A stretch of DNA of 64,000 nt from NCBI GenBank assembly GCA_028622995.1, contig JAJQJQ010000014.1, positions 2,418,001 to 2,482,000 of the forward strand, read 5' to 3'. The notes under the pieces were generated by a model, which saw only the letters and a list, made by a program, of their open reading frames with translations, searched no databases and was not told where the DNA came from. Source of the stretch: Panagrolaimus kolymaensis. Taxonomy: Eukaryota; Nematoda; Chromadorea; Rhabditida; Panagrolaimidae. Shown here piece by piece: positions 48,233-59,235 of the stretch. How positions within the stretch are numbered: the first letter of the stretch is position 1; each line of letters starts with the position of its first letter. Made by a program: the position numbers and the translations under genes.

Positions 48233-49228
48233 TTATTCATCCAACACCATGGCCATATTTGAAAATCCAATTTCCTTTTCCCAAACAAGTGGCTCCTGAT
48301 CAATTTTTGGTGACTCATTAATACACTGTGTTATACGAAATTTTGAATTACATTCTTTTTCCATAAATATGCATCCACAAATATAAAATTCACATCCACC
48401 AATTTTACATTCACATTTATTTACTGAGCATGCATAACATGGTAGAAGAAAAATGTGTTGAGCTATGAAAAATGCAGAAATAGCAACTAAATAAAAGCAT
48501 ATGCCATAGTTCCAAGAAGCTAAATTACATATATTGATTTTTTTAATTTAATTAAATTTTTCTTACTATTTTTGATAATTTCGAGTTCGTAACTAAATAA
48601 AGAGTACAAAATAATGGAAAGTATAATTAAAATCAATTGAAAAATATAAAATCCATAAATAAAAATTTTCATGAATTTTTTGTTTATATTTTTAAGTAAA
48701 AAATGTCCTAAATTTTTTCGACATATAAGTGTAAAAGATGCAACAGCCATTAAACAATCAAGCGTAAAAACGGTTAAAAGTAATCCAAAGGTTGTTAGCA
48801 TCCAGGCAGGTTGAGACTAAAAATAATTAAATCCTTTTTTTTCACAATATTTTTATTTTATATTTTTCTTACCATTTGAGTATCATCTGACCAGGATCGA
48901 CATATAAGAGACTAAAAATAACAAAAAGATAAAATAAAAATGTAGGAAAAAGTTTACTTCGTTGCTATTTTCTGTAAAATTCGATGAATTTGGAAGGGCG
49001 CAAATTTGAAAGAAACCGAAAGTGGCTTGCTCATCTCCATTTGAGCTATTTTGATTAAAAATTACCATCCATTCTAAAAATAAAATTAGTGTGAAATTAT
49101 AATTAAAATGAAATTTTTATTTTTTTGTTTTTCATACCAGGATAAAAGAGACCACCTCCAATAAAAATCAAAATGAATATTTGAAAATATAATATATACC
49201 CAGGAGATGTTATGATCAATTCAATCAT
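48233..49228 (-). CDS. Claudin-like four-TM protein A
   Basis: Exons 49228-49138, 49073-48958, 48911-48873, 48816-48567 and 48519-48233 join in phase to 260 aa. TM1 GYILYFQIFILIFIGGGLFY; first extracellular loop with W and two Cys (FGFFQICALP, SLICRSW); TM2 after SQPAWMLTTFG; TM3 IFQLILIILSIILYSLF; TM4 then a cytoplasmic Cys-rich stretch (CYACSVNKCECKIGGCEFYI). The topology is that of the claudin/PMP22 superfamily, as in nematode claudin-like proteins of epithelia. The Cys-rich tail could bind metal or be palmitoylated. First of four related copies up to 58.3 kb. Confidence 0.78.
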
Positions 49229-49313
49229 AGTTTTTTATTCACAAAAGAAAAGATGGAATACAAAATTCCCTCTAATATAATAAGAGGAAAAATGAAAACT
49301 CTAAAAAAGATCA

Positions 49314-49360
49314 ATAGTACCGACCGATGGGCGCGAAGCGCCCATCGGTCGGTACTATTT
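49314..49360. repeat. Perfect hairpin, 22-bp arms
   Basis: AATAGTACCGACCGATGGGC plus GC, a 3-nt GAA loop, then the exact reverse complement. The following 80 bp repeats related words (GGTCGATGGTACCGATGACG). It lies where the 5' end of the lysozyme pseudogene should be, so it is probably part of an inserted element that replaced the signal-peptide exon. Confidence 0.75.
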
Positions 49361-49466
49361 TTTGGGGAAAATAGGGGATTTTTGGGAAAAATGTCGAAGG
49401 AACCGTTGATGGTCGACAAAAAGGTCGATGGTACCGATGACGGCAAAAATATTTCCCGATCCCTCT

Positions 49467-50481
49467 CTCCAAGTATGATTCTATGGGATTTGACTCAACG
49501 GGAATTTCTGATTGTTTGAACAAAAACGGCTCTAAATTTGCGATTTTACGAGTATACCGAAGCAATGGAGCATTTGATGAGAATGGAATGCAGGATATTT
49601 GTCATACAATGACAGATGTTAGCGTCGTCGAGATTTAGGTTGATAGTTCTTCTGAGAGTTGGTTGTTTCTTCTGCAGCTGGGACCTTCCAAATAAAACGA
49701 GAAAATATCACAAACATCTTTATTCAGGAGACGTACACAACAACCAGCACAGACCATGTCAAAACAACTAACTACAATTACAAAGTAAAAGACAAAAGTA
49801 AAGCAAAACAAAAGCATGCAAATAGGCTGCCAGCTTGTTGGCTATTTCCGTTACGAGACCAGCACAGGCAAGCGGGAGATTTGAATGGAGCAAGTTGAGG
49901 GAAGCAACCATATATGACATATTCTGTTTGAGCAGATTTCAGGAAAGTATTTAAAAAAACATTTTTTTGAATCAAAGTTTAATGAAACAAAATAAAAATA
50001 ATTAAATAATAATTTTTTTTAGGTTTTTTTAGGTTTCACTGACATCGATGTTTATATGTTTCCATGTGTGGGACAGCCTAAATGTTTGCCAGCTGAAGAT
50101 CAAATCGCTGCGATTAAACAAGAAATCATTTCTTTTGGCACTTTAGATCTCGTGGGTAGACTTTGGCTTGATATTGAAAAGCATACTTGGCCTTCAAATA
50201 AAACCCTAAATCAAGAATTTATAATTGATTTAGCTGACGCAGCAATAACCGCAGAATTTAAACTTGGAATTTACACAACTCCAAATAGTTGGGATACTAT
50301 CGTTGGATTAGATTGGGATGTAATGTCACAATATCCCCTTTGGTGGGCGAAATGGAATAATGTTGCGGATTTTGTAACAGATTGGGTTCCATTTGGAGGA
50401 TGGACATCTCCAACAATTCCTCAATTTGCTCATGATATTCATGTTTGTGGAATTAATATTGACCGAAATTATAAGTTATAA
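49467..50481 (+). pseudogene. GH25 lysozyme pseudogene, split by solo LTR
   Basis: Nearly the same protein as the intact gene at 52443. The 5' part survives from YDSMGFDSTGIS to ENGMQDI (up to 49599). A 320-bp solo LTR with TATT target duplication then interrupts the codon run, and the frame resumes at 49924 (SVCADF-type reading replaced by LFEQIS in the true frame). The second exon (from about 50032) is open: DIDVYMFPCVGQPK, RLWLDIEKHTWPS, PLWWAKWNN, FGGWTSP. Signal peptide and start are missing, replaced by a hairpin repeat. Clearly non-functional as a lysozyme unless exon 2 is used otherwise. Confidence 0.85.
49600..49919 (-). mobile_element. Solo LTR, family A, in the lysozyme gene
   Basis: 320 bp, TGTCAT...ATGACA, with a perfect 4-bp TATT duplication (49596-49599 and 49920-49923). 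The empty site is seen in the paralogue at about 52639 (GGATATTCTG). It is the reverse-orientation relative of the element at 7630-7977. Confidence 0.9.
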
Positions 50482-50591
50482 TAATTAAAATGAATTTAAT
50501 TTTTTCAATTGTTTTGTTTACAATAAAAATTTATGTTAACAAAATAACTTTTTTGAAAGATTGCATAATCGTTTTTTTATGATTACTTCAT

Positions 50592-51510
50592 TCATTTATT
50601 ACAACAAGCTCTATTCAAATGACATATCTTTCCACATCTTTTGCCTTTATTACGACAAATACAAGACATTTCGCAATCATTTTTACACTTGCATCCTAGA
50701 ACATATTTTGTCATCAAAATTCTAAATGGTATACATAGTGAAAAGAAAACAAATACACCTGGTATTATACATGTTAAATAAAAACTTGATCCAAATTCGA
50801 ATGATACTAAAAAAATTAAATTTTATTTCACAATTCAGATTTAATTTTTGTATTATAAATAAACCCCAATATTTTAAAAAACAAGATTTTACCATTTTTC
50901 AAAATTTCTAATGTTTCGAATCGAACAAGATATATGACAACACCGATTAGCATAAAGCTGCTTTGTAGAAAAAATAATGAAGACAAAATTATCACTCTAG
51001 TTTTTTTCTGAATATAATGATAAGTAAATATATTAAAAAAAGTAAATCCAATATATAAAATTGCCATTAAACATGCAAGTACAGCCGCTAGAATAAGGAA
51101 TGAAATCGTTACTAACATCCAACTAGGTTGAGGCTTAAAACCGTATTTTTCAGTTGTCTAATTTTTTAGAGCTCTGTTCTTACTTACCATTTCAATATTT
51201 GCCCACGATTCACATTTATACTAAAAAAATATGTAACAAAAAACTGCTAATCTTAGAGCAAATGTAAATTAAAATTACTTCATTAAGAGCACGCCTGTTG
51301 TCATCATTATGGGGTTTACAAACTAAAAAAAGGCCAATATATTCTTTATTGGTTATCGAAAAAAAATATTTTATAGTCCAATCTAAAATAAAAATTAAAA
51401 TTCACTTAATTAAACACATAGCAAGCTTACAAGGTGTTAGAAGCCCATATACCGAGAAAACTATATTCAATGTTAAAAGCAAAAATGGTACCAAACGTTT
51501 TGGAAAACAT
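50592..51510 (-). CDS. Claudin-like four-TM protein B
   Basis: Exons 51510-51453, 51382-51279, 51220-51188, 51133-50893 and 50806-50592 join in phase to 216 aa, with the same intron phases as protein A. Loop motif EYIGLFLVCKPH...KCESW; TM2 after PQPSWMLVTISF; C-terminal tail with about ten Cys (CKCKNDCEMSCICRNKGKRC, then GKICHLNRACCNK). The ATG at 51510 lies 6 bp from a solo LTR inserted at 51517-51701, which has separated the gene from its original upstream region. TM1 is shorter than in A. Claudin-like membrane protein; function of the Cys-rich tail unknown. The 3' end is 110 bp from that of the lysozyme pseudogene. Confidence 0.75.
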
Positions 51511-51516
51511 AATGGC

Positions 51517-51701
51517 TGTTGTGGCGATCACGACACCACAAACAGTATTTGAGATGAGAGGGAAAGAGATGAGACGACTGTTTTCCAAATACTTTATTCT
51601 TACACAATGAAACTTATTAAATATTACAAAACAAAATGACAATAAAGATATTATGCTAATTTTAGATTAGAGAAATGAAGATGATCACGAGTGTCGTGAC
51701 A
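51517..51701 (-). mobile_element. Solo LTR, family B
   Basis: 185 bp, the reverse-strand relative of the LTRs of the 28418-30590 element (TGTCACGACACTCGTGATCA at its 5' end). Target duplication ATGGC at 51512-51516 and 51702-51706 is perfect. A small insertion and several substitutions relative to the intact element show it is older. Confidence 0.9.
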
Positions 51702-51706
51702 ATGGC

Positions 51707-52442
51707 ATACATACAAGAAACATTATTTTTTTCCAAATTAAATATTATTAACGTTGCAATTTCTATCAACGAAAGTGCAAGGCAAATTTAAAACTAAAAA
51801 TAACAAATACATCTTATGATGGATTAATTTGCAAGTTGTTATCTCTATAAAATCATGAAGAAAAAAAATGTTTATCATTAAAAAAATTAAAAGAAAAATA
51901 ATAACATGGAAAAACAAAAAAATATTTATTTAAAGAAATCGATGAGTTATATTAAAAAATAATACAATAATATAATAGTTTTTTTTATAATACTTGTAAA
52001 TAATTTACATATGTATTTGAAACGTCGGTTCACCATAAAATAAAGTTAGGTTGACATAGGGCAAGTTCTACGTGTAAAAGCTCGGCACAACAAAAGCATG
52101 GAATTAGAAAAAAAAATTAAAGACAATTTAGAATTTTCTGACATATTTCTTTTCAAAGTAATGAAAATTTTTTGAGTATTGTTTAATTAAAGATGAAGAA
52201 GACCCACATAGAACAATGATATTTATTTGTTGATGCATTTATCGAATTTTTTCTTTGACAAAAAATTATCTTTTCATGATTCTCTTCATTAAAAAAGTCG
52301 ACTTGTTTACTGTTTTTTTTTTTGAAGAAAAGTCATATCTTTTTTTTGATAACGCTAAGTTTCCAAAAAGTAAAAGCTTTTTTGCATAATAAACAAAAAT
52401 ATTTTTTTTATTTTTACTTCGGGAAGAAGAACACATTTAAAA
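51707..52442. other. Intergenic region, no gene seen
   Basis: AT-rich; former upstream region of claudin-like B and promoter side of the lysozyme. Nothing else recognised. Confidence 0.5.
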
Positions 52443-53185
52443 ATGTTTTGCAGTTTATTACTTTTTTTTCTTTTTTTACAAAATTTTGTCTTTGGAAACG
52501 CTGCGCTTGGTTTTGATTCGATGGGATTTGATTCAACTGGAATTTCCGATTGTTTGAACAAAAACGATAACACCTTCGCGATTTTACGAGTATACAGAAG
52601 CAATGGAGCATTTGATGAGAATGGAATGCAGGATATTCTGTTTGCGCAGATTTCAGGAAAGTATTTAAAAAAACATTTTTTTGAATCAAAGTTTAATGAA
52701 ACAAAATAAAAATAATTAAATAATAATTTTTTTTAGGTTTCACCGACATCGATGTTTACATGTTTCCATGTGTGGGACAGCCTAAATGTTTGCCAGCTGA
52801 AGATCAAATCGCTGCGATTAAACAAGAAATCGATTCTTTCGGTACTTTAGATCTCGTTGGTCGACTTTGGATTGATATTGAAGAACATACTTGGCCATCA
52901 AATAAAACCCTAAATCAAGAATTTATCATTGATTTGGCGTATGCGGCAAAAATCGCGAAATTTAACATTGGAATTTACACGAAGTCAAATGATTGGGATG
53001 CCATTGTTGGAATTGAATGGGATGAAATGTCCCAATATCCTCTTTGGTGGGCGAAATGGAATAATGTTGCTGATTTAACAACCGATTGGGTTCCATTTGG
53101 AGGTTGGACATCCCCCACAATTCATCAATTTGCTCATGATATTCATATTTGTGGAATTAATATTGATCGAAATTATAAGTTATAA
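52443..53185 (+). CDS. GH25 lysozyme, nematode LYS type
   Basis: Signal peptide (MFCSLLLFFLFLQNFVFGNA), then GFDSMGFDSTGIS with the N-terminal Asp, FAILRVYRSNGAFDENGM, and in exon 2 DIDVYMFPCVGQPKC, RLWIDIEEHTW (catalytic Asp/Glu DxE), FNIGIYT, PLWWAKWNN, FGGWTSPTIHQFAHD and the end INIDRNYKL. About 220 aa, usual size for GH25 muramidases that cleave peptidoglycan; in nematodes they act in the gut and innate defence. The join (about 52656 to 52735-52737) is odd: the protein is only continuous if the intron begins GAAAGT or AAAGT rather than at the nearby GTATTT, which gives a frameshift. Activity therefore depends on how this intron is spliced. Confidence 0.8.
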
Positions 53186-53463
53186 TCATTTATATAATAA
53201 TTTATATGTTACAAAAAAAATCTTTTTTTAAATAAAATGGCTTCATCAAAATAAAAATCGACAAAAAATCTCTTTTGTATCTATACAAATTTTTTAAAGC
53301 AAATAGAGCAATTAATTTACAGGGGCAGACATGTCAATCTTTTTTTAAAATTTTTTTGTTGCTCAAAATGTTTTTTAGCATCATTGATAACATATGACAA
53401 AGTCCTAGCGGCGAATGGAAGAGAAATCTTGAGTTATGAGCCTTCAAAGATAATAATCAAGAA

Positions 53464-54453
53464 TCATTCATGTGAAGAAAGAAAAGAGCCAGGAGATGTT
53501 GGGGATGAGTCAAGACCACCCAAAAGAGATTTCGATCCGGTTGAAGGTGAACGAGGTTGAGGTAAAGATATTGATTTGGAGTTAACAGATGCATGACTTT
53601 TTATTTGCATATTGTCTCTTATAGAGTTTGTATTTATAACAATGAATTCATATATATCTTTCGTGAAAATAAAAGAACCAAGTATAAATGAAAATAGTGC
53701 CCAACATATGCAACAAAAGCAGTTTCCTTTTTCAGTGGAAACTAAGAATATGAAAATATTAAGTAGTTTTCTTTTAAAAAAAAATTTTGGAAAATTTTAC
53801 CCTTTTCAAAAACCATTAATTTATCGCTTTGGGTACCATAAATAATTAGGACAATCAATAAAATAGGAATTTGAAGGTGATATAACACAAAAAGCATAAA
53901 AAATATAACATCCTTTTGGATGTATTTTGGCTTGCACATATAAGCAAGAAGAAACTTGCTATACATTATTATCATCAAACAAGATAACACTAGCGACATA
54001 ATAAGTAAGCAAATTACTATTATTAACCACGTTGGCTTAGACTATAAAAACAAATAATGTTAAAATATTTTAGAAAGTATACTAACCATATCCTCTTCTT
54101 CCCAGGATTTTTACAGATAATTTTAGACTGAAACATAAACAATTTTAACATTAAAAAATTTATATTTTAAGGAAAGCATACAGCATTATTTATTTGGTGT
54201 GAGCAAACTTTGAAAAGACCAATATATTCTAATCTGCCGGGAAACGAAGGATTATATATATTTGTCCAATCTAAAAAAAACTAATAATTTCTTCATTAAA
54301 TAAAAAAAATATCATACAGGGTTCGAAAAGACCCGTGGCTAAGCATACTATAAGGAATAACAAAATAAATATCGGTCTTGTGCTTCTGGGAAGAGCTTTA
54401 ATAATACCTTTGATAATCTTTTTTAATACAAATTGGATAAGACACTCTAACAT
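53464..54453 (-). pseudogene. Claudin-like four-TM protein C, frame-broken
   Basis: Exons 54453-54318, 54270-54182, 54041-53801 and 53741-53464 match proteins A and B in order and phase: TM1 RPIFILLFLIVCLATGLFEP, EYIGLFKVC, SKPTWLIIVICLL, TM4 CFCCICWALFSFILGSFIF, and a Ser/Pro-rich tail (LPQPRSPSTGSKSLLGG). The small third exon (54127-54088) is 40 nt instead of 39 or 33 and cannot be read through. Either the gene is dead or the exon is skipped, which keeps phase 0 but loses the second loop Cys and Trp. The tail differs from the Cys-rich tails of A, B and D. Confidence 0.65.
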
Positions 54454-54802
54454 TTTATTAAAAGATAAATATTTCTTGTTATTCTAGTGAATTTAGTTAT
54501 ATAGAAAAATATTTTACTGCTCTCTAGAAAAAAGATCTTAAATCAATAAAAGTTTTGATAAAGGCAAACAAAGGATGCTAAGTAATCATTACAAGTTGTT
54601 ATCATAAAAAATATGTACTAGAAACTCTTTATCATGCAGCTTTACCAACAAAAAAAAGAAATAGAGTGAATAGAAATTTTTAACGCCCGTTTTTTGTTTA
54701 AAAGGTTTTTTTAATGCATTTTTATTTTATTTTAAAAAAAGAAGAAATAAACAAAAAATAAGAAAAGAAATAAAGAACAACGAAAAAATTTGGGGAAAAA
54801 AT
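54454..54802. other. Intergenic spacer, no gene seen
   Basis: AT-rich spacer; no feature supported. Confidence 0.5.
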
Positions 54803-55935
54803 TCATAAACTATTTGTTTTATAAATTTTAAAATTGAGTTTTGGTTTAGCATTTGCTGGTTTCCATTTGGAACTGAGATCGTTTTCAAGCTTTTGACATT
54901 TTTCTCGACATAGTTCTGCGGCTTCTCGATTAGGTTGGTAAAAATCTAACGAAACATTTGCATCATGAGCAAGCAACTTCTAAAAAAGAAGAAAGGTAAA
55001 TTAAAAAATTATATGAAAAAAATAAAAAAAGTTTACCTCAAAAACTTTACAATATTCTTCTGGATCAAATATATTCCCAATAATCGTAAGTTCAAGGGTT
55101 TCAATTTTATTTTCAAGCAATTCAATAGTTTCTAAACAAAAGCCTTCTTTAATCATAGATTCAAGAATTGGATCTTTATTTTTGTTCGCTTCAATCATTT
55201 GGGAATTTAAGCTTGAGCTAACTACCGCACTAAAAAATATATATATATAAATGGAAATTATAAAAGTTAAAAAAAAAGTAATTACCTAATATTTGGTGTA
55301 TTTGGAAGATTGATCAAAAGGTCTTGAAGAGAAATGCGTTTTTTATTTGCTGAAATGATGGTAGTTTTTCTTGAATCCCAGAAATAAATATTTTTTGATT
55401 TCGATAAAATTTCAAAAAGTTTCATAGATATTTTACATTTTGGTAAATCAATCCATTTCGCATCACATCGAACAATCCTTTCAATAATTTGGTCAAAGTT
55501 TTCAAAATTAAGTTTTTTTGTAATCCAAATATTATTAATCATTGGAACCATAGCTTTGGGATGCCATTTGTTTCCAATTTCTATTCCTTCATCATTTATT
55601 TCATCAACAATTCACATTGGGTTTCTTTGATAAAAATATTTACAGCTACGATAAAACTTTTTCATAACTTTTGCATTTGCAGCTTTAAGAAGATAATCCA
55701 TTATGGGTTTGGGTAAACTAAAATATTGGTTCTTGGTTTCTTTACCATTGAAAGTCATTTTTGAATTTTGATTGCTAGCATAAAATTCACAAATATCGTA
55801 AGCTTGAATTATATCATTGAAGCGGACGCGTCGTGAAGGAGAAGGTTCATCATTGAATCTCATTCGTGAGGGAGAAGGGCCACCATCGAGTTGAGTTTCT
55901 GCACGACGTTTACGAATAATTGATTTCAAAGCCAT
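54803..55935 (-). pseudogene. F-box-like/SCKYF family gene with in-frame TGA
   Basis: Exons 55935-55286, 55229-55037 and 54979-54803 join in phase to 340 codons. The N-terminus is basic with two SPSR-RFND repeats. An F-box-like core follows: FSLPKPIMDYLLKAANAKVM then SCKYFYQRNPM. After that come leucine-rich segments (DLPKCKISMKLFEILSKSKN; IETLELTIIGN) as in nematode F-box/FTH-type proteins, which usually act as ubiquitin-ligase substrate receptors. A TGA (55612-55614) follows NPM where a Cys codon would fit. The rest is open, so it is a recent pseudogene or allele. Confidence 0.65.
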
Positions 55936-56395
55936 AGCGAACGAAGGAAGAAAAAAATAATAGCAATAAGAGGTAAATACAAAAATGATATGAATACTAA
56001 ATTGTTTGCAAGAAAATCTTTTTATTGGTTTTTTTTGTTGCAAGAGATATATACTGAAAAGTGTGAAATTATTTCCTTAAGGCACTTTTTATTAATCAAT
56101 AAAAATTTTTATATTCGTTATGGATCAAGATGCCAAAATTAATGGATATGAAAAAAAGTATGTAATTTTATTTTATTATTGCGGTACCGAAGAAGAAAAA
56201 AAACTGGCTTCAATAACGATAAGCTTGCTTTAACATTATTGTCTTTTTTATTTTCAGGCTATAAACTTTTCTTTGAATATCTAAGAGACAATCGAAGAAA
56301 GGCATAAGGAGAAAGGATATTCTGAAAAATGAAAAAAACTTTAATAAGGATGGACAAAAAATAGTTAAAAATGTTTCTTACTTCAAATAGTTTAT

Positions 56396-56775
56396 AATAT
56401 TTGTCGGGATCAAATTCATTACCATCGATGTGAAGTTCAAGCAATTAAATTTTATTTTTACGTGATTCAAACAATGAGCCACTAAGGTTGCCATTAACTT
56501 TTGCACTAAAAAAACATTTAATTAATTTTATTTAAAAAAAAAATTTATTAAAAAAAATACCATATATTATCTGCATTTGGAAGACTGTAAAAAAGATTTT
56601 CAATGGTCAAAAAGTTTTCATTTCTTTCATCCATAATTCTTGTCATAAATGATTTCCAATTTATGACACGTTTAGATTTAGTTAAAATATCAAAAAGATT
56701 TTTAGATACTTCAAAATCTGGTAAAGTAATAGATTTAGCATCACATCGAACAATCTTATTTACAAATTAATCATG
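56396..56775 (-). pseudogene. Fragment of the F-box-like gene
   Basis: Reads CDAKSITLPDFEVSKNLFDI, then SLPNADNIW, an intron, KVNGNLSGSLFESRKNKI, a TAA, and LLELHIDGNEFDPDKYYKLF. This matches the middle and exon 3 of the gene at 54803. The N-terminal F-box part is absent and there is a stop codon. Truncated duplicate. Confidence 0.65.
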
Positions 56776-57163
56776 GAACAAAAATTCGCAAATATAACAT
56801 TTTGTTTTTACAAGAAAATGAATGGGTAGCGCCTTTATTTATGTTTTTTAAAGAAAATGTTTAGATTTAGAAAGAAAAAAAAATGAAAATATTATGCTTG
56901 CCGCCGAAATGGCGTTTTTTCTTTCTTTCGATTAATTTGAAAAAGTTGCGTGGAAAGAAAAAACGGTTCATAAACGACCATCCATTATCGATCGATTGAT
57001 GGATGAAAACCTTTGCCGTCATTTTTTTGTTTGCTTCTTTTCATTTATTTTTCTTCTTTTTTTTTGAATATTTAATTTGGTTTTTTCTTTTACTTTTTCT
57101 AATCACATTGAAATTTGATTATTTTGAATGAAAACATGCATTCGACTAATATTATATTATCGA

Positions 57164-57456
57164 AATGAGTATCAAAGCTCTCAAGAAACTATCCCACATT
57201 TGTAAGGAAGTTCAAAAAGTAAAGTTAAATGAGAAACTATTAATGATTATTTATTTAATAACTATTCTGTTTATATCCAAAACAAATACTGGAAGAAAAC
57301 AGTCGTTTATATTGCAACAGTAATTGATTTATCGGACGGAGTTGTTATGAAAAGATGTCAAAAAATTTGTTTAAATATTATTGAAACACAGTTAAAAATA
57401 CAAATTAGTATAACGAAAAGAGATATTGAGGGGCTCATCTGGTTCGATCATTCTTG
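57164..57456 (+). pseudogene. Possible histone H2A-like remnant
   Basis: After an ATG (MSIKALKKLSHICKEVQK) and an AG acceptor near 57301, the frame reads VVYIATVIDLSDGVVMKRCQ then KICLNIIETQLKIQISITKRD. This lines up with the H2A segment from PVYLAAVLEYL to RHIQLAIRNDEEL. The N-terminal H2A tail and first helix are not recognisable and no complete model can be built. Weak; could be chance. Confidence 0.3.
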
Positions 57457-57639
57457 ATCCACCGTGAAATCTTGATAATTGTGCTAAAAGTTAAATTAAA
57501 CCACTCATTTAAAAAATTAGAACAAAGTAGTTTTTAAAAATTTTAAAAGTATTTGCATAATGTTTTAATATAAAATAATGTTTATAAAGAATCTCATCGT
57601 TTATTTACACTTAAAAGGTTTCATATACATATTTTAATA

Positions 57640-58250
57640 TCAATTTTTGGACCAATTAGGAATAATTAAAGTAATTGGTTTGTAAGAATCTTCTCCATCA
57701 TCCATAGATTCTGAAAATATTGCAGGTATCTGCATACATGCCTTATTTTGAATGAAATCCGTCGTTGTTTTGTGCCTTTGTTTATGACATTTATTATTGC
57801 AGAATTTTCCTTTTAAACGACAAATGCATCTGGAAGTTGTTTCACAGCAGCATTCATTTTTGCAGTCACATTTTAATATCCAACATCCATACCATGGTAA
57901 ACAAAAGGCTAAAACCGTTACCAAAACATTTGCAAATGCAATAAGAATATAACAAAAACCCATATCAGTTGTAGCTAAAAATCAAAAACAATTAATTATT
58001 TCTTTAAAAGTTACTTAAAAAGTCAAAAAAATTTTAGATAGTCTTGAAGCGATAAAAGTATGATTTTTTTTGCCTCAAAAGTTTTCAAATTTTTTTCCAA
58101 TAATTTTACCATTTTCTAGAAATCCAAAACTTTTCTTTTTTTCTGCAGCGCAAATAAGAATTCCAAGCAAAATAAAAGTTTGAACCATAAAAAACACATT
58201 AAATAAATTTCCCAAGAAAAATTTTTTGATTTGAATCTCGGGGCATATTT
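57640..58250 (-). pseudogene. Claudin-like fragment D
   Basis: Only the last part of a claudin-like gene remains: a piece with FFLGNLFNVFFMVQTFILLG (TM3) ending at donor 58110, joined in phase to exon 57974-57640 with TM4 (CYILIAFANVLVTVLAFCLP) and a Cys-rich tail (CDCKNECCCETTSRCICRLK, then GKFCNNKCH). The exons for TM1, the first loop and TM2 are missing. The Cys pattern matches tail B, so B and D are sister copies. Confidence 0.65.
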
Positions 58251-58259
58251 TTTTAATAA

Positions 58260-59235
58260 TCAGATTTTAAAAGCTCCCTCTTTATTATATTTCTCAACTA
58301 TGTAAAATTCTGTTTTTTTCGAAATCATGCTCCAAAAGAATTAAAAACCAAAAACATAATTTACAAATGGTCCTAAATTTAAGTCTACAGTTTGTATTCA
58401 TAATTTCAAAGAACTTGAGAAAAGGGTTAGTTTTTGTAATGAAAGCTGAACATCTCGCTATGTTGGCTGCATTAATGCAAAAGTGAAGAAAAAATTAATT
58501 TCTACCAAGCAAAAAATTAAATAAATGATCAACAAAAAAACAAAATATGAGAAATTGTCAAAGCACTCAAAAACATTTATGTATTATTTTTCTCTTACAT
58601 AACAGAAAAAAGATAAAAAAAAAACTATAATGGAATAAAACTAAATTTAGCATAAAGGTCAAAAAAAATAATTTATAAATAACATAAACTTATTATACAA
58701 CCAAAGTTTCTTTTTTTACTCCTCTCTCCATTTTTATTTTTCTTATTAATGAAAATTGCGTGGAATAATAAAAAATAAAATTAGGAAACAAAAAAAGCTG
58801 TCACCAATGTCAAAGCGAGCTTCTTTTTTTTGCTGAAACAAATTTTTTTCCGGAAAAGCTTTCTCTTTTTTCTATATATCTATTTTATTTCCGCCTTTTT
58901 TTCTTCTTCCTCCTTCTTTCTTTCCAGAAACGAAGAAAGAAAAAAGAAAAAACAAATACGTATTTATTTATTTTTTTTTTTTTTTTGCTTTCGCATGGAA
59001 GAAAAGAAAAAGTACAAATTTTTAAGAATATTAAATTACTTCACACCTCAATTCATTTTTTTCATTCATTCATACTTTTTTTATTCTTTAACAAAATCCA
59101 AGAAACAAAAAAAGAAAGTTTTTTAATCCTAGAAAAAATAAATAAATAAAAACTTGTTTCGTTTTTTCTTAGCCGTTTAATTTTTAAAAAAGTTTATTGT
59201 TTTTTCTTTAAATTTAGAAAGCGGGTAAATAAAAA
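58260..59235. other. Intergenic region, no gene seen
   Basis: AT-rich upstream region of the receptor at 59236 with long poly-T/poly-A tracts; no gene supported. Confidence 0.5.

Noticed and set aside
56120..56235. ATG-started frame beginning MDQDAKINGYEKKYV
   Set aside because: Short, overlaps the end of a decayed F-box-like copy on the other strand, and has no partner exon.
58830..59126. 98-residue Phe/Lys-rich frame
   Set aside because: Poly-T/poly-A low-complexity sequence upstream of a receptor; no signal peptide logic or conserved motif.
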